DNA of 64,000 nt from Rikenella microfusus (GTDB lineage: Bacteria > Bacteroidota > Bacteroidia > Bacteroidales > VadinHA17): the NCBI GenBank assembly GCA_020722575.1, contig DYKN01000013.1, forward strand, positions 1 through 64,000, in the 5' to 3' direction. The notes below the pieces were generated by a model. That model searched no databases. It was not told the DNA's origin and saw only the letters and a list, made by a program, of their open reading frames with translations. The translations under genes were made by a program, and so were the position numbers. The stretch's first letter is position 1, and each line of letters starts with the position of its first letter. Of the stretch, positions 1 through 8,539 are shown one piece after another.

Positions 1-5
1 TAATA

Positions 6-79
6 GGGCCTATAGCTCAGTTGGTTAGAGCTGCTGACTCATAATCAGTAGGTCCCAGGTTCGAGTCCTGGTGGGCCCA
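6..79 (+). tRNA. tRNA with CAU anticodon, probably tRNA-Ile2
   Basis: A complete cloverleaf folds here: 7-bp acceptor stem (6-12 with 72-78), D arm 15-31, anticodon stem 33-37/45-49 with loop CTCATAA (anticodon CAT at 40-42), and T arm 55-71 with loop TTCGAGT. The first acceptor pair is G-C and the anticodon stem lacks the GGG/CCC of initiators, so it is not tRNA-fMet. The acceptor stem has C4-G69 and C5-G68, which are known TilS recognition pairs, so I favour Ile2 (lysidine-modified, AUA-reading) over elongator Met. The discriminator A79 is followed by CAA, so CCA is not encoded and must be added enzymatically. A TilS gene lies at the far end of the window. Confidence 0.93.
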
Positions 80-123
80 CAACTTTAATGAAAGGACACA
101 TGCAACAAGTATGAAAGAGAGTT

Positions 124-918
124 ATGGCTCAACTCACTGATATCATACAAATGATTGAAAGGATTATCCCTTCACAATGGGCAGCTAAATGGGACAATCC
201 AGGACTTCAAACAGGGGAAAAATCAAGTCAGGTAAAAAGAATTCTTTTTTCTTTGGATATCACTTCTGAAACCGTACAAGAAGCCATAAAAACCAAAACG
301 AACCTTATCATTTCACATCATCCCCTGATTTTCACGCCAATAAAATCAGTAACAGACCAAGGTTATCCACAAAACGTCATCTATAATCTGATTAAGAATA
401 ATATCGCATCTTTTGCATTACACACAAACTTGGATCTCTTCTTTTTCAGAAAAATCGGTAAAATCCTTCCTCTCATTAAAATCACCCCTTTGGAAAAAAT
501 ACCAATATCCTCACAAACGGATCTTTCGTTTGGTTGCAAAGCGTTATTGAAAAAAACAGTATCTTTACAGTCACTTTGTAAGATACTTCATGACAAGTTA
601 AATGTTCCTTTTCTGACTTATGTGGGATCAAAAGACAAAAAAATCAAAACTCTCGCATACTGTCCTGGAACAGGGACCTCTTTTCTGGAAAAAACAAAAG
701 AATTGGATGTTACAATCACCTCAGATATAAAATATCACGATGCCGTCAAAATCAATGAAGATAAAAGGGCAGTTATAGATATTGGTCATTTCCATTCGGA
801 ACTTTTTTATATGAATGAACTATATCACTTACTGAAAGAAAAAACAGCCGGTATGGGCATAACACTCATACTTAGCAAAACCATGAATAATCCGATAAAA
901 GGAGTTGTATATGAATGA
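124..918 (+). CDS. Nif3-like dinuclear metal center hexameric protein
   Basis: The protein is 264 aa and belongs to the Nif3/YqfO (DUF34) family. The metal-binding pattern is visible: HH at residues 65-66 in SHHPLIF, H100 and D104 in HTNLD, and the C-terminal GHFHSE with H222 and E226. The family forms toroidal hexamers with a di-metal site; its proposed role (GTP cyclohydrolase I type 2-like) is not settled. This is the short form without the inserted PII-like domain of YqfO. The next gene starts inside its last codons, so the two are translationally coupled, which matches the common Nif3 plus C4-zinc-ribbon gene pair. Confidence 0.9.
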   Translation: MAQLTDIIQMIERIIPSQWAAKWDNPGLQTGEKSSQVKRILFSLDITSETVQEAIKTKTNLIISHHPLIFTPIKSVTDQGYPQNVIYNLIKNNIASFALHTNLDLFFFRKIGKILPLIKITPLEKIPISSQTDLSFGCKALLKKTVSLQSLCKILHDKLNVPFLTYVGSKDKKIKTLAYCPGTGTSFLEKTKELDVTITSDIKYHDAVKINEDKRAVIDIGHFHSELFYMNELYHLLKEKTAGMGITLILSKTMNNPIKGVVYE

Positions 919-1609
919 GGACATCAGGAATCTCTTGGAATTACAGACTATTGACCTGGAAATAAAGAGATTGGAAACAGAAGCAAAAGAAATCCAGACA
1001 GGCTTGGAAAAAAAGAAAAAGGAGTTAGCTGAATTAGTATCCTTGATTGACGCTCACAAAGAAAAAATAAAAAACTATGAAATCAAGATCCATGATATTG
1101 AAACTGAACTGACATCCCTTAACGAAAGACTAAAAAAATACCAGGAACAAAGAAATTTCATCAAAAAACCAAGAGAACTGTTTGCTATTGACAAGGAAAT
1201 GGAGACTACATTAAAAGCTATTCGTGCCAATGAGGCAGAACTTAAAAAAATCAATACTGAATATGTGAATTTCAAAACAAACTCAGAACAAGACGAGTCA
1301 AAAATGGTAATAAAAAACGAAGAAATAGAACAGATGGAAACAGCGTTAAAGGAACGCATTACCAATAACGCAAAATCAATTGATGAAATGAAAAAACAGA
1401 GAAATATCGTATCAGAAAAAATCGGACAAGAGAATATGGATACCTACAACTTTATTACAGAAAAACAAGGAATTGCCCTTTCAGAAGTATCCAATGAGGC
1501 TTGTGGCCAATGTTACATAGCTCTCCCCCCACAGCTCATTAATGAAATCAAAAGAGGAGATAGGATTATCCGTTGTACAAGTTGTGCAAGAATCCTTTAC
1601 ATCAAATAG
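911..1609 (+). CDS. Coiled-coil protein with C4 zinc ribbon (CT398/DUF164 type)
   Basis: The 232-aa protein has a long charged coiled coil over about residues 5-170 and a C-terminal zinc ribbon with two CxxC pairs (CGQC and CTSC). This is the layout of the CT398-like C4-type zinc-ribbon family that commonly follows Nif3. Its biochemical role is unknown; nucleic-acid binding is a frequent suggestion. I chose the ATG at 911 because GGAG at 901-904 sits 6 bases upstream, whereas a TTG at 905 lies inside that site. It overlaps the Nif3 stop by 8 bases. RNase P RNA starts 6 bases after its stop. Confidence 0.88.
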   Translation: MNEDIRNLLELQTIDLEIKRLETEAKEIQTGLEKKKKELAELVSLIDAHKEKIKNYEIKIHDIETELTSLNERLKKYQEQRNFIKKPRELFAIDKEMETTLKAIRANEAELKKINTEYVNFKTNSEQDESKMVIKNEEIEQMETALKERITNNAKSIDEMKKQRNIVSEKIGQENMDTYNFITEKQGIALSEVSNEACGQCYIALPPQLINEIKRGDRIIRCTSCARILYIK

Positions 1610-1615
1610 AAATAA

Positions 1616-1923
1616 GGCAGGTCATTCGGTCGAGCGCAGGGTTTCCTGCGTTAGGAAAGTCCGAACTTTTAGAGCAGGGAACTGTGTAACTTTGGGGCTT
1701 TTTGTCCCAGAGCAAAACAGTATGGGATGTGGAAAGAAAATATACCGCCAGATTCCAATAGGAATCGGTAAGGATGAAATGCCACCTCAAGCAAGTGGCT
1801 GTGGTAAGACACAAACACACCCTCCTAAAGCAAGATAAATAGGAAGAAACCGCTCTAACACTCTTCCTGGTATATCGCATTAGAGAAATGACCATTCGAA
1901 CAGAATTCGGCTTATGACCTGCC
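1616..1923 (+). ncRNA. rnpB: RNase P RNA component
   Basis: About 308 nt with the conserved elements of bacterial type A RNase P RNA. The terminal helix P1 pairs GGCAGGTC (1616-1623) with GACCTGCC (1916-1923). CR-I reads AGGAAAGTCCG and CR-V reads CAGAATTCGGCTTAT. The central GGTAAG..., AAAGCAAG and AAATAGG blocks are also present. The helix matching P15 pairs 1841-1847 with 1862-1868 and encloses a short 14-nt loop without GGU, the motif that in E. coli pairs with the tRNA CCA end. The P16/P17 part seen in E. coli is absent. It ends in a short T run (1924-1927). It probably shares a transcript with the upstream genes or has its own promoter inside them. Confidence 0.95.
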
Positions 1924-1961
1924 TTTTCATAATATATCATTCTCTACCCTATTTTCTTAAG

Positions 1962-1990
1962 TTGACACTTCCCCTTTTTTTTTGTATCTA
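1962..1990 (+). promoter_or_regulatory. Predicted promoter for the ComFB-domain gene
   Basis: A perfect -35 TTGACA (1962-1967) is followed by exactly 17 bases and TATCTA (1985-1990). It lies 26 bases before the ATG of the ComFB-domain gene. The -10 resembles the TATCTT seen at five other promoters in this window. Confidence 0.5.
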
Positions 1991-2015
1991 TTTATAGCCA
2001 AATAAGGAAAAAACG

Positions 2016-2723
2016 ATGCCCATTGAATTGAAAAATACAGTAGAATCCATCGTGGAAGACACCCTTTCAGAATTGCTTAAAAGCCGGAATGATATCTGCA
2101 AATGTCCTAAATGCCTGCTCGATATGAAAGCTTATGCATTAAACAGGCTTCCTCCCAAATATATCGTCAGTGAACGTGGTCTTATTCATGCTGAGTTGGA
2201 TTGTTATAAGGACATGCAGTTCAATGCAGATGTCATTAATATCATTTTTGAAAGTATCGAGACCATCTCATCCAAAATACGCCCAGGATTTGAGCATTTA
2301 AAAAGTTTGACTGCCCCTGACAAACTTGAAAATCATACACCTGATCATTATTTCAATTTTTCACATATCATGGGTTTTGTATATATCAATGACAAACTGG
2401 ATTTTACTGATAACATTAAAATCTCCCTCTGGGATTCCAAGCTAAAGTCATTGGTTGAAATGATGGATGAGAGCTGGAAAAATCCCGTCTTAAGCATGAA
2501 CACGACAATGGGACTTTACGCCTTCTGGCCTAAAGCAATCAAATCGGGAAAAAACACTCCTGAAACCTCATTTTTTGAATTCAACCTGCTTTTTGAAAAG
2601 GATGGTTTTATTACTGAGAAAAAAAACATCCAATTCAAAGTGACCTCTGAAAAAAAAATATTCAATTATATCAGGAAAGATCTTGTAAAAAAAATCCCTT
2701 CGGTAATACTTACAAAAAAATGA
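2016..2723 (+). CDS. ComFB-domain protein with unknown C-terminal domain
   Basis: The N-terminal ~95 residues match the late-competence ComFB domain: a CKCPKCLLDM Cys pair, then ALNRLPPKYIVSERG. In other bacteria ComFB-like proteins are small partners of competence, motility or second-messenger systems; cyanobacterial homologues bind cyclic di-nucleotides. Here the domain is followed by about 140 residues that I do not recognise, so the protein is more than twice the usual ComFB length. No competence gene lies nearby. AAGGA precedes the ATG. The stop overlaps the start of the next gene (ATGA), suggesting an operon with two membrane proteins. Confidence 0.7.
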   Translation: MPIELKNTVESIVEDTLSELLKSRNDICKCPKCLLDMKAYALNRLPPKYIVSERGLIHAELDCYKDMQFNADVINIIFESIETISSKIRPGFEHLKSLTAPDKLENHTPDHYFNFSHIMGFVYINDKLDFTDNIKISLWDSKLKSLVEMMDESWKNPVLSMNTTMGLYAFWPKAIKSGKNTPETSFFEFNLLFEKDGFITEKKNIQFKVTSEKKIFNYIRKDLVKKIPSVILTKK

Positions 2724-3706
2724 ACAAAGTGATCAATCCAAAATTCCTTGTTAGATTAGCCATAACTGTAGCAGTATGCTCCCTCCTGTTTTATCAACTT
2801 AAAAATGCAGGAGAAATCTCCTTGATAAAGGAAAAAATCAATTCTATACTTTTCCTCCCTATTTTTATGGCAGCTGCCATTTTTTTTATCAGTCTCATCC
2901 TTTCAACTGTCCAATGGAAAATGCTTCTTGATATTCAGAATGTGAAAATATCATTATACCTGGCATGGCAGTTTTACATGATAGGACAGTTCTTTTCAAA
3001 CTTCCTTCCTACCAACTGGGGGGGGGATTTTGTCCGTATTTATGACTCTGGGGCTTATTCCCAAGACTGGGAAAAAAGCACAGCTTCCATAATTATGGAC
3101 AGGGTTTTAGGCCTTTTTGCACTTTTCCTGCTTGGTCTTGTTCATGCGTTCATCTTCTATTCAGATTATTTTCATATCCATTATCTTCTTATTGTGACTG
3201 GATTTATGATTCTTGGTATTATCCTTTTTATTGTACTTGACTTCAAAAGATTAAAAGGGCTTATCCGATGTAAAAACAGGATCATAAAAAAAATATCAGA
3301 TTTCATGGATAAATTCTTTCTTGCACTTGCAAGATACCAACATGATTCTCGTCTCATTCCTGTACTAGGAATTGCTATCATTACACAATACCTGAGGATA
3401 CTTATGAACGTTTTCATTGCGCTATCGTTAGGTTTTGGATTGACACAAATTCCTTTTGTCAATTATTATGTTGTCATCCCGATTGTAGGCCTGTTATCCG
3501 CACTTCCCATTGCCATCAATGGCATAGGAGTACGCGAAATGACAGGTTCTTTCATGGTCAACAACATGCTTCCCGTCAATGACAATACAATCTCTATAAT
3601 GTTTACCCTCGGTTTTCTTGTAATGACTTCCATCAGTCTGTTAGGTGCTGTCTATTTTATACAACATCAGACTAAAAAAAATAAATTGAGGAAAAAAGCA
3701 GAATGA
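2720..3706 (+). CDS. Lysylphosphatidylglycerol synthase-type TM / flippase family protein
   Basis: This 328-aa integral membrane protein has about 8 hydrophobic segments. It carries the family motif FLPTNWGGDFVRIYD (cf. LP...GGD..R) and, near the C-terminus, SALPIAINGIGVRE. These place it in the AglD/YbhN/MprF N-terminal (UPF0104) family of lipid flippase-like proteins. There is no aminoacyl-transferase domain, so it is not a full MprF. Start and stop overlap both neighbours by 4 bases, so the three genes form one translationally coupled unit. Substrate unknown; a polyprenyl or phospholipid carrier is the usual inference. Confidence 0.78.
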   Translation: MNKVINPKFLVRLAITVAVCSLLFYQLKNAGEISLIKEKINSILFLPIFMAAAIFFISLILSTVQWKMLLDIQNVKISLYLAWQFYMIGQFFSNFLPTNWGGDFVRIYDSGAYSQDWEKSTASIIMDRVLGLFALFLLGLVHAFIFYSDYFHIHYLLIVTGFMILGIILFIVLDFKRLKGLIRCKNRIIKKISDFMDKFFLALARYQHDSRLIPVLGIAIITQYLRILMNVFIALSLGFGLTQIPFVNYYVVIPIVGLLSALPIAINGIGVREMTGSFMVNNMLPVNDNTISIMFTLGFLVMTSISLLGAVYFIQHQTKKNKLRKKAE

Positions 3707-4950
3707 TTTTCAGGTTAACCTTCCTTGCTATATTTATCGGAGTATCTTTTCTTCCAAAACATATTTCCATCATAATCTCCCTATTCGTCCTGTCACTGTT
3801 TTTATCCCTTAAATTGTTAAAAAAAATACAAATCAATTCTGAAATATTTGTTATTTATGCTATCTTATACGTCTCATATTTTCTTTTCCCACCCCTAATC
3901 ATACTCATATTAGCTTTATTCCTTCTTGTTTTGACCCCTCCAACCGACCATGACACACCTCCCCCTTTCATTACCCCACAACCAAGATTCCTAGAACTAA
4001 AAAATCTCTTTCTCTTATTTATTTTTTATATGATCTCTTATTTATCAGCTATGATTGTGTTTAAAACATTATTTCATGTCAATCGCCTCTATTTCTCGTT
4101 TTGGTATGGTACGACAGCGTTCCTCTTATATTGGATTCATTCTAACCATTATCAATCATTAAAAATATCTTTCCCTCTGTTTTTTGCTCCCATTTTTCTT
4201 GTTTTTTCCTATCTCATATCACTGTTTGACCTGAAATTTCACCCTGCACTCTCATTGGATCTGATCATTAAAGGTTTTTTTATCACTGCCTTATTTTCAC
4301 TTTTGATTTATCTTTTAGATATGATTCCTAAAAAAATAATTGCCTTTGCTGTAATCTTTCAGTATTTGATTATTATTTTTTTTGGAACAAAAGCATATAC
4401 TCTTTTCATGGTCTTTTTCTTTTTTCAAACGACCCTTCATATAGTAACGAATTCGCAACAAGAAAAAACGTATGCCTATATCGAATCTCGACTGGCACAA
4501 TCCCACTTTCTTTACCCGACAATCCTCTTCATATTCCTTTTATTTGTAAGTAACAAAAATTTTTCTAAAGCCTGGCCCTTAATGATCATGGTTTTCATGT
4601 TCCCTTTATTTATTACCTATTCTTCAAAATTATGGCATCATATCCTTCTGCCTCTTTTAAGAAAATTCCATCCCTATCTGCAATTAACCTTGAAAATTGT
4701 CGGATTTAATCTGCTTTTTCTTCTATTTTTATCAATTCTTTCATTTTTTTCTGTTTTTAACATGCGTACATTAATCCCCATCATTATTTCTATGAATCTT
4801 ACCATGACTATTTATCTTTTATTAAGTAATCATCGGATAAATAAATGGAAAATTTTGTCATTCTCATCGATTGTAGAAAATATTTTCTTTTCTACAATCT
4901 CTCTTGTGATTTTGATTTTTTTTCGTCAGGTTTTTTCTCTTATCATATGA
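3703..4950 (+). CDS. Polytopic membrane protein, function unknown
   Basis: This is a 415-aa, extremely hydrophobic protein with roughly 11-12 membrane spans, rich in Phe, Leu and Ile, with no catalytic motif that I recognise. One soluble loop (about residues 80-100) is proline-rich. It follows the flippase-like gene with a 4-base overlap, so a role in envelope lipid or glycan transport is an inference from context only. Its last 87 bases overlap, tail to tail, the end of the minus-strand gene 4864-6570, and the overlap contains a perfect inverted repeat. Confidence 0.7.
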   Translation: MIFRLTFLAIFIGVSFLPKHISIIISLFVLSLFLSLKLLKKIQINSEIFVIYAILYVSYFLFPPLIILILALFLLVLTPPTDHDTPPPFITPQPRFLELKNLFLLFIFYMISYLSAMIVFKTLFHVNRLYFSFWYGTTAFLLYWIHSNHYQSLKISFPLFFAPIFLVFSYLISLFDLKFHPALSLDLIIKGFFITALFSLLIYLLDMIPKKIIAFAVIFQYLIIIFFGTKAYTLFMVFFFFQTTLHIVTNSQQEKTYAYIESRLAQSHFLYPTILFIFLLFVSNKNFSKAWPLMIMVFMFPLFITYSSKLWHHILLPLLRKFHPYLQLTLKIVGFNLLFLLFLSILSFFSVFNMRTLIPIIISMNLTMTIYLLLSNHRINKWKILSFSSIVENIFFSTISLVILIFFRQVFSLII

Positions 4951-6570
4951 TTTAAAAAGCCTTGTTTTACAAACATCACCAACATTTCTATAAATTCCTA
5001 TCCCTCCTACGCCTATTAAGATTCCTAACCCAACATCTACAAGCAAGCGTAAAAAAGAATAAGCTATAAAACTATGAAAATGCCAAAAAGAATTTATGAC
5101 TGAAATAATTGTAATCATTGAAAAGAAAAGCATCCAACGACTGATTGTCTCATTTCCTGTCTTGGTTCTTATCATATATATTGCGATTAGAATCAGCGGG
5201 AAACCGAAAAAGGCTTCCTTGAACCTTGGTCGGATGATAAAATAAATATCAGCTATATCACGGATTCCAGATTCCAAAGTATTCATGAAACTTGTTGCAT
5301 TTTGATTGCCTGAACGATATATCAGATAAAAGCTTAGCAACATTGTCAATATGACAAAAAAAGCATCTTTCCATTTCATATTTTTTGAAAAATCAATTAA
5401 GCGGAAATTTTTCTGGAAAACCCAAAAAATAGTTATAAAGGAAAGTCCTATGACAAATTTGACCCCATAAGGGGCAAAGCTCCTATTTAACCAATCCGGT
5501 GAAGTCCCTATAGCAGAAATAATTATACTTATAAAAAGAAGATATAGAAATAATGATGATAATAACACATAAATATTGTCTTTTATTTTTAATAATAAGA
5601 GGTTTGAAAATAGATAGACACCTACTACACTAAATACAATCAGATAGGCATTTAAAATCAAAGGTGAATAGTTTATAAATATAAGTGGTAATGAAAATAG
5701 TACGACTTGAATATATGACTTGCAAAACCAAACAAGCAGACTCACAATCATCAGAATCTGAAGGAAAGGCCAATAAAGATGACTCATTTTTGGAAAAGAA
5801 ATCACTGGCAACTTGGTTTTTCCCCTGATATCCTTGATCATTGAAGGAAGATCAGTCCACTGACCTGGGAGTATCAGTCTTTCAAAATATGGTATGATCA
5901 ACATCGTATTTTTCCGTTCAAAAATAGCCCTTTTATATTGTGCTAGCATACGGTTATATGAGCCAATATCTGAATAAGGTTCAAAAATATTCCTAGTTGG
6001 AAAAATCCCTTGTTGGTAATTCCGAACAATATCCTGATCATAGGCAATCAAATCATTGTTCACCAATATTCCATCTATTCCTTTTTTTATATATCTTTCC
6101 TTTAAAAAAACCTGATGTATTCCAGGGATTGAAGGGCTTCTCCGGAAAATATCCTTTTTAAGCAGTTCTTGTATTGGATAAGCGTATTTTAATTCTACAT
6201 ATGACTTATTCGATCTCATAAGAAGGTATGGAATTTCCCAGTTCATTTCATTACGCAAATAAAGAGGAACCTTCAATACAGTAGAATACATGTCAGTTGA
6301 AAGACATGAGATCTCATCTGACAAAAGCATTTCATTGATTGGGATGGGCATATGGATAATGATATCTAAACCAGCAATTTTATTTTTTTTTACATATTGA
6401 TACAATCTGGAATCCGATATGACAGGAGAGTCTGTTCGAAAATATTTTATCAGCGTTTCTGCAGTTATGGCAATTTCTGGTTTTATTGTCGAGTGTTCAT
6501 AAATAAAACGGATAACAAGAAGGGTAATGGCTGATAAGAGAGCGATAATAATGGAAATTTTTCGAAACAT
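4864..6570 (-). CDS. DUF5693-like membrane protein
   Basis: 568 aa: one N-terminal membrane anchor (about 7-25), a ~240-residue soluble domain, then about 9-10 membrane spans. The soluble domain has the DUF5693 flavour: a hypothetical-sugar-like alpha/beta pattern with ILVNNDLIAYDQDIV and a RAIFERKNTMLIIPYF segment, which in that family reads as 'RA..ERN.R.LYVR'. Function is unknown for the family. It is the last gene of the tmk-to-metG operon, 5 bases after metG. The final ~30 residues are very basic and lie in the overlap with the converging gene, so they may be poorly conserved. Family assignment is tentative. Confidence 0.65.
   Translation of the reverse strand: MFRKISIIIALLSAITLLVIRFIYEHSTIKPEIAITAETLIKYFRTDSPVISDSRLYQYVKKNKIAGLDIIIHMPIPINEMLLSDEISCLSTDMYSTVLKVPLYLRNEMNWEIPYLLMRSNKSYVELKYAYPIQELLKKDIFRRSPSIPGIHQVFLKERYIKKGIDGILVNNDLIAYDQDIVRNYQQGIFPTRNIFEPYSDIGSYNRMLAQYKRAIFERKNTMLIIPYFERLILPGQWTDLPSMIKDIRGKTKLPVISFPKMSHLYWPFLQILMIVSLLVWFCKSYIQVVLFSLPLIFINYSPLILNAYLIVFSVVGVYLFSNLLLLKIKDNIYVLLSSLFLYLLFISIIISAIGTSPDWLNRSFAPYGVKFVIGLSFITIFWVFQKNFRLIDFSKNMKWKDAFFVILTMLLSFYLIYRSGNQNATSFMNTLESGIRDIADIYFIIRPRFKEAFFGFPLILIAIYMIRTKTGNETISRWMLFFSMITIISVINSFWHFHSFIAYSFLRLLVDVGLGILIGVGGIGIYRNVGDVCKTRLFKSYDKRKNLTKKNQNHKRDCRKENIFYNR
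4869..4899. terminator. Perfect 12-bp inverted repeat in convergent gene overlap
   Basis: GATTGTAGAAAA (4869-4880) and TTTTCTACAATC (4888-4899) form a perfect 12-bp stem with a 7-nt loop. It lies within the coding ends of both converging genes. The plus-strand side is followed by T-rich sequence ending in TGATTTTTTTTC (4911-4922), though the T run does not start directly at the stem. It may act as a bidirectional transcription end. Confidence 0.45.
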
Positions 6571-6575
6571 CTTTC

Positions 6576-8531
6576 TCAGGAAACTGAAGATCCTGGTTTA
6601 ACACTCCTATCTAATGACAGTAATGATAGTTTATCCCCATCTTTTGCGGCTAAAATCATTCCTTGTGACATGATGCCTCTCAGTTTGCGAGGTGCAAGGT
6701 TTTTAACGATTATTATATTTTTATTTAGAAGCTCATCAGGGCTATAGAATTGTGCTATTCCTGCACAGACAGTACGTATTTCCGTTCCAATATCTATTGT
6801 TAATTTTAAAAGCTTGTCCGCACCTTCAATTCGTTCAGCATTCTGTATACAACCTACTACAAGCTCTACCTTTTTGAAATCATCTATAGTAATAAGATTT
6901 GTTCCTGTCTCATTTTGAACGGATACTGTTTGGGATGAGGTCATAATATTAGACTGTGGTTGGACAACGACTGGTGTTTTTTCCATAGGATAAGCTCCTT
7001 TAAATTCAATACGAGGAAAAATAGGACTGATATTGCCTATTCTTATTTTTTCTTTTGTGAATCCAAAAACGACTGCTTTTTCATACAAAATTCCTGTAAC
7101 ACCTTCTGAAACACCCATCTGATGCAATACTTCTTCTGTCTTCTTTGGCATAAGCGGATGAAGGATAATTGTGGCTATCCGGATTACTTCATAAAGCGTA
7201 AAAAGCAATTCTTCCAGATTTTCCCTGTTATTCCCTTTTGCCATTTCCCAAGGTTTCATATCATCAATAAGCTTGTTACATGCTGATATCACAGTAAAGA
7301 CCTTTTTGACCAGATCATCAAAACGAAAAGAATCAAACATCAAAGGGACTTCTTTTACAAGATGCGCAATATCATTACGAAGGGGTTCAAACAATGAAGT
7401 TTGTTTGGTTGGGATGACATATCCATCTGTATAACGTGTAATCATGTTCAGGATTCTGTTAACAATATTCCCGTATGAATTAGCTAAAAAGGAATTATAC
7501 TGGCTTTCCAATCTCTCCATAGAAAAATCACTATCTTTCCCAAAAGGAATATCTGAAAGAATATAGAAACGAAGAGTATCAGAACCATATTTTTTAACCA
7601 ATTCAATTGGATCAATAGCATTCCCAAGTGACTTGCCTATTTTTTGTCCGTTTACCGTAAAAAAACCGTGACCAAAAACATTACGTGGTGGGGGCAAGCC
7701 TGCTGAAAGAAGCATCGCAGGCCACATGATCGTATGAAACCTGAAAATATCCTTTCCAACCAGATGTACCGCATGTTTCCAATAATCATTTAAAAGTTCA
7801 GATTGTTCCTTATGATAATCAAGTGCAGTCAAGTAATTAATCAGTGCGTCATACCATACATAAAATACGTGGTCTTGATCAGTAGGTAAAGGGATCCCCC
7901 ATTTTACTGATGATCTGGAAATACTGACATCTTCAAGTCCATTCTTGACAAACTGAATCATTTCATTGCAACGAAATTCAGGTAGTGCAAAATAACCGCT
8001 TTCTAGCAGATGTAAAAGCTCATTTTGATAGGAAGAGAGCCTGAAAAAATAATTTTCTTCTTCTATAATCTGAGGTTTGATCTTATGGTCAGGGCATACG
8101 CCATCGATCAAATCAGAATCCTTGAGAAATTTCTCACAACCGACACAATATAATCCCTCATATTTTTTCTTGTATATGTCTCCCTTATTCAAGGACTGTT
8201 GGAAAAACTTTTCAACAGTTTTTCTATGCTCAACTGATGTAGTCCTAATAAATTTGTCAAAAGTAAGTCCCAGTTCTTTCCATGTCGTATACCATCTCGT
8301 AGCCATCCTATCGACATATTGCCTTAACGGAATTCCCTCTCTTTCCGCAACGGGTAATATCTTTTGACTATTTTCATCAGTACCAGTTACGAAAAGCACA
8401 TCCTCACCAATAAGTCTGTGATAACGTGCACAAACATCAGCCATCACTGTACAATAAAAATGACCAACGTGAGGTTTATCATTCACATAATATATAGGGG
8501 TCGTTATATAATAATGTTTTTTTTCAGACAT
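6576..8531 (-). CDS. metG: Methionyl-tRNA synthetase
   Basis: Class I synthetase of about 651 aa that charges tRNA-Met. Visible are the HIGH-type motif HVGH in YYVNDKPHVGHFYC, a zinc site with CVGCEKF...GVCPDH, and the KMSKS-type motif as KIGKS (in GQKIGKSLGNAIDP). The last ~110 residues form an EMAP/Trbp111-type tRNA-binding domain (VELVVGCIQNAERIEGADKL) that dimerises the enzyme. I chose the ATG at 8531 because GAGG lies 6 bases upstream; an ATG at 8543 overlaps the yaaT stop. It belongs to the conserved tmk-yaaR-holB-yaaT-metG order. Confidence 0.96.
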   Translation of the reverse strand: MSEKKHYYITTPIYYVNDKPHVGHFYCTVMADVCARYHRLIGEDVLFVTGTDENSQKILPVAEREGIPLRQYVDRMATRWYTTWKELGLTFDKFIRTTSVEHRKTVEKFFQQSLNKGDIYKKKYEGLYCVGCEKFLKDSDLIDGVCPDHKIKPQIIEEENYFFRLSSYQNELLHLLESGYFALPEFRCNEMIQFVKNGLEDVSISRSSVKWGIPLPTDQDHVFYVWYDALINYLTALDYHKEQSELLNDYWKHAVHLVGKDIFRFHTIMWPAMLLSAGLPPPRNVFGHGFFTVNGQKIGKSLGNAIDPIELVKKYGSDTLRFYILSDIPFGKDSDFSMERLESQYNSFLANSYGNIVNRILNMITRYTDGYVIPTKQTSLFEPLRNDIAHLVKEVPLMFDSFRFDDLVKKVFTVISACNKLIDDMKPWEMAKGNNRENLEELLFTLYEVIRIATIILHPLMPKKTEEVLHQMGVSEGVTGILYEKAVVFGFTKEKIRIGNISPIFPRIEFKGAYPMEKTPVVVQPQSNIMTSSQTVSVQNETGTNLITIDDFKKVELVVGCIQNAERIEGADKLLKLTIDIGTEIRTVCAGIAQFYSPDELLNKNIIIVKNLAPRKLRGIMSQGMILAAKDGDKLSLLSLDRSVKPGSSVS

Positions 8532-8539
8532 TGAAAACC

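Noticed and set aside
1542..1838. An open frame over the end of the zinc-ribbon gene and RNase P RNA
   Set aside because: It covers conserved RNase P RNA elements and is a chance frame.
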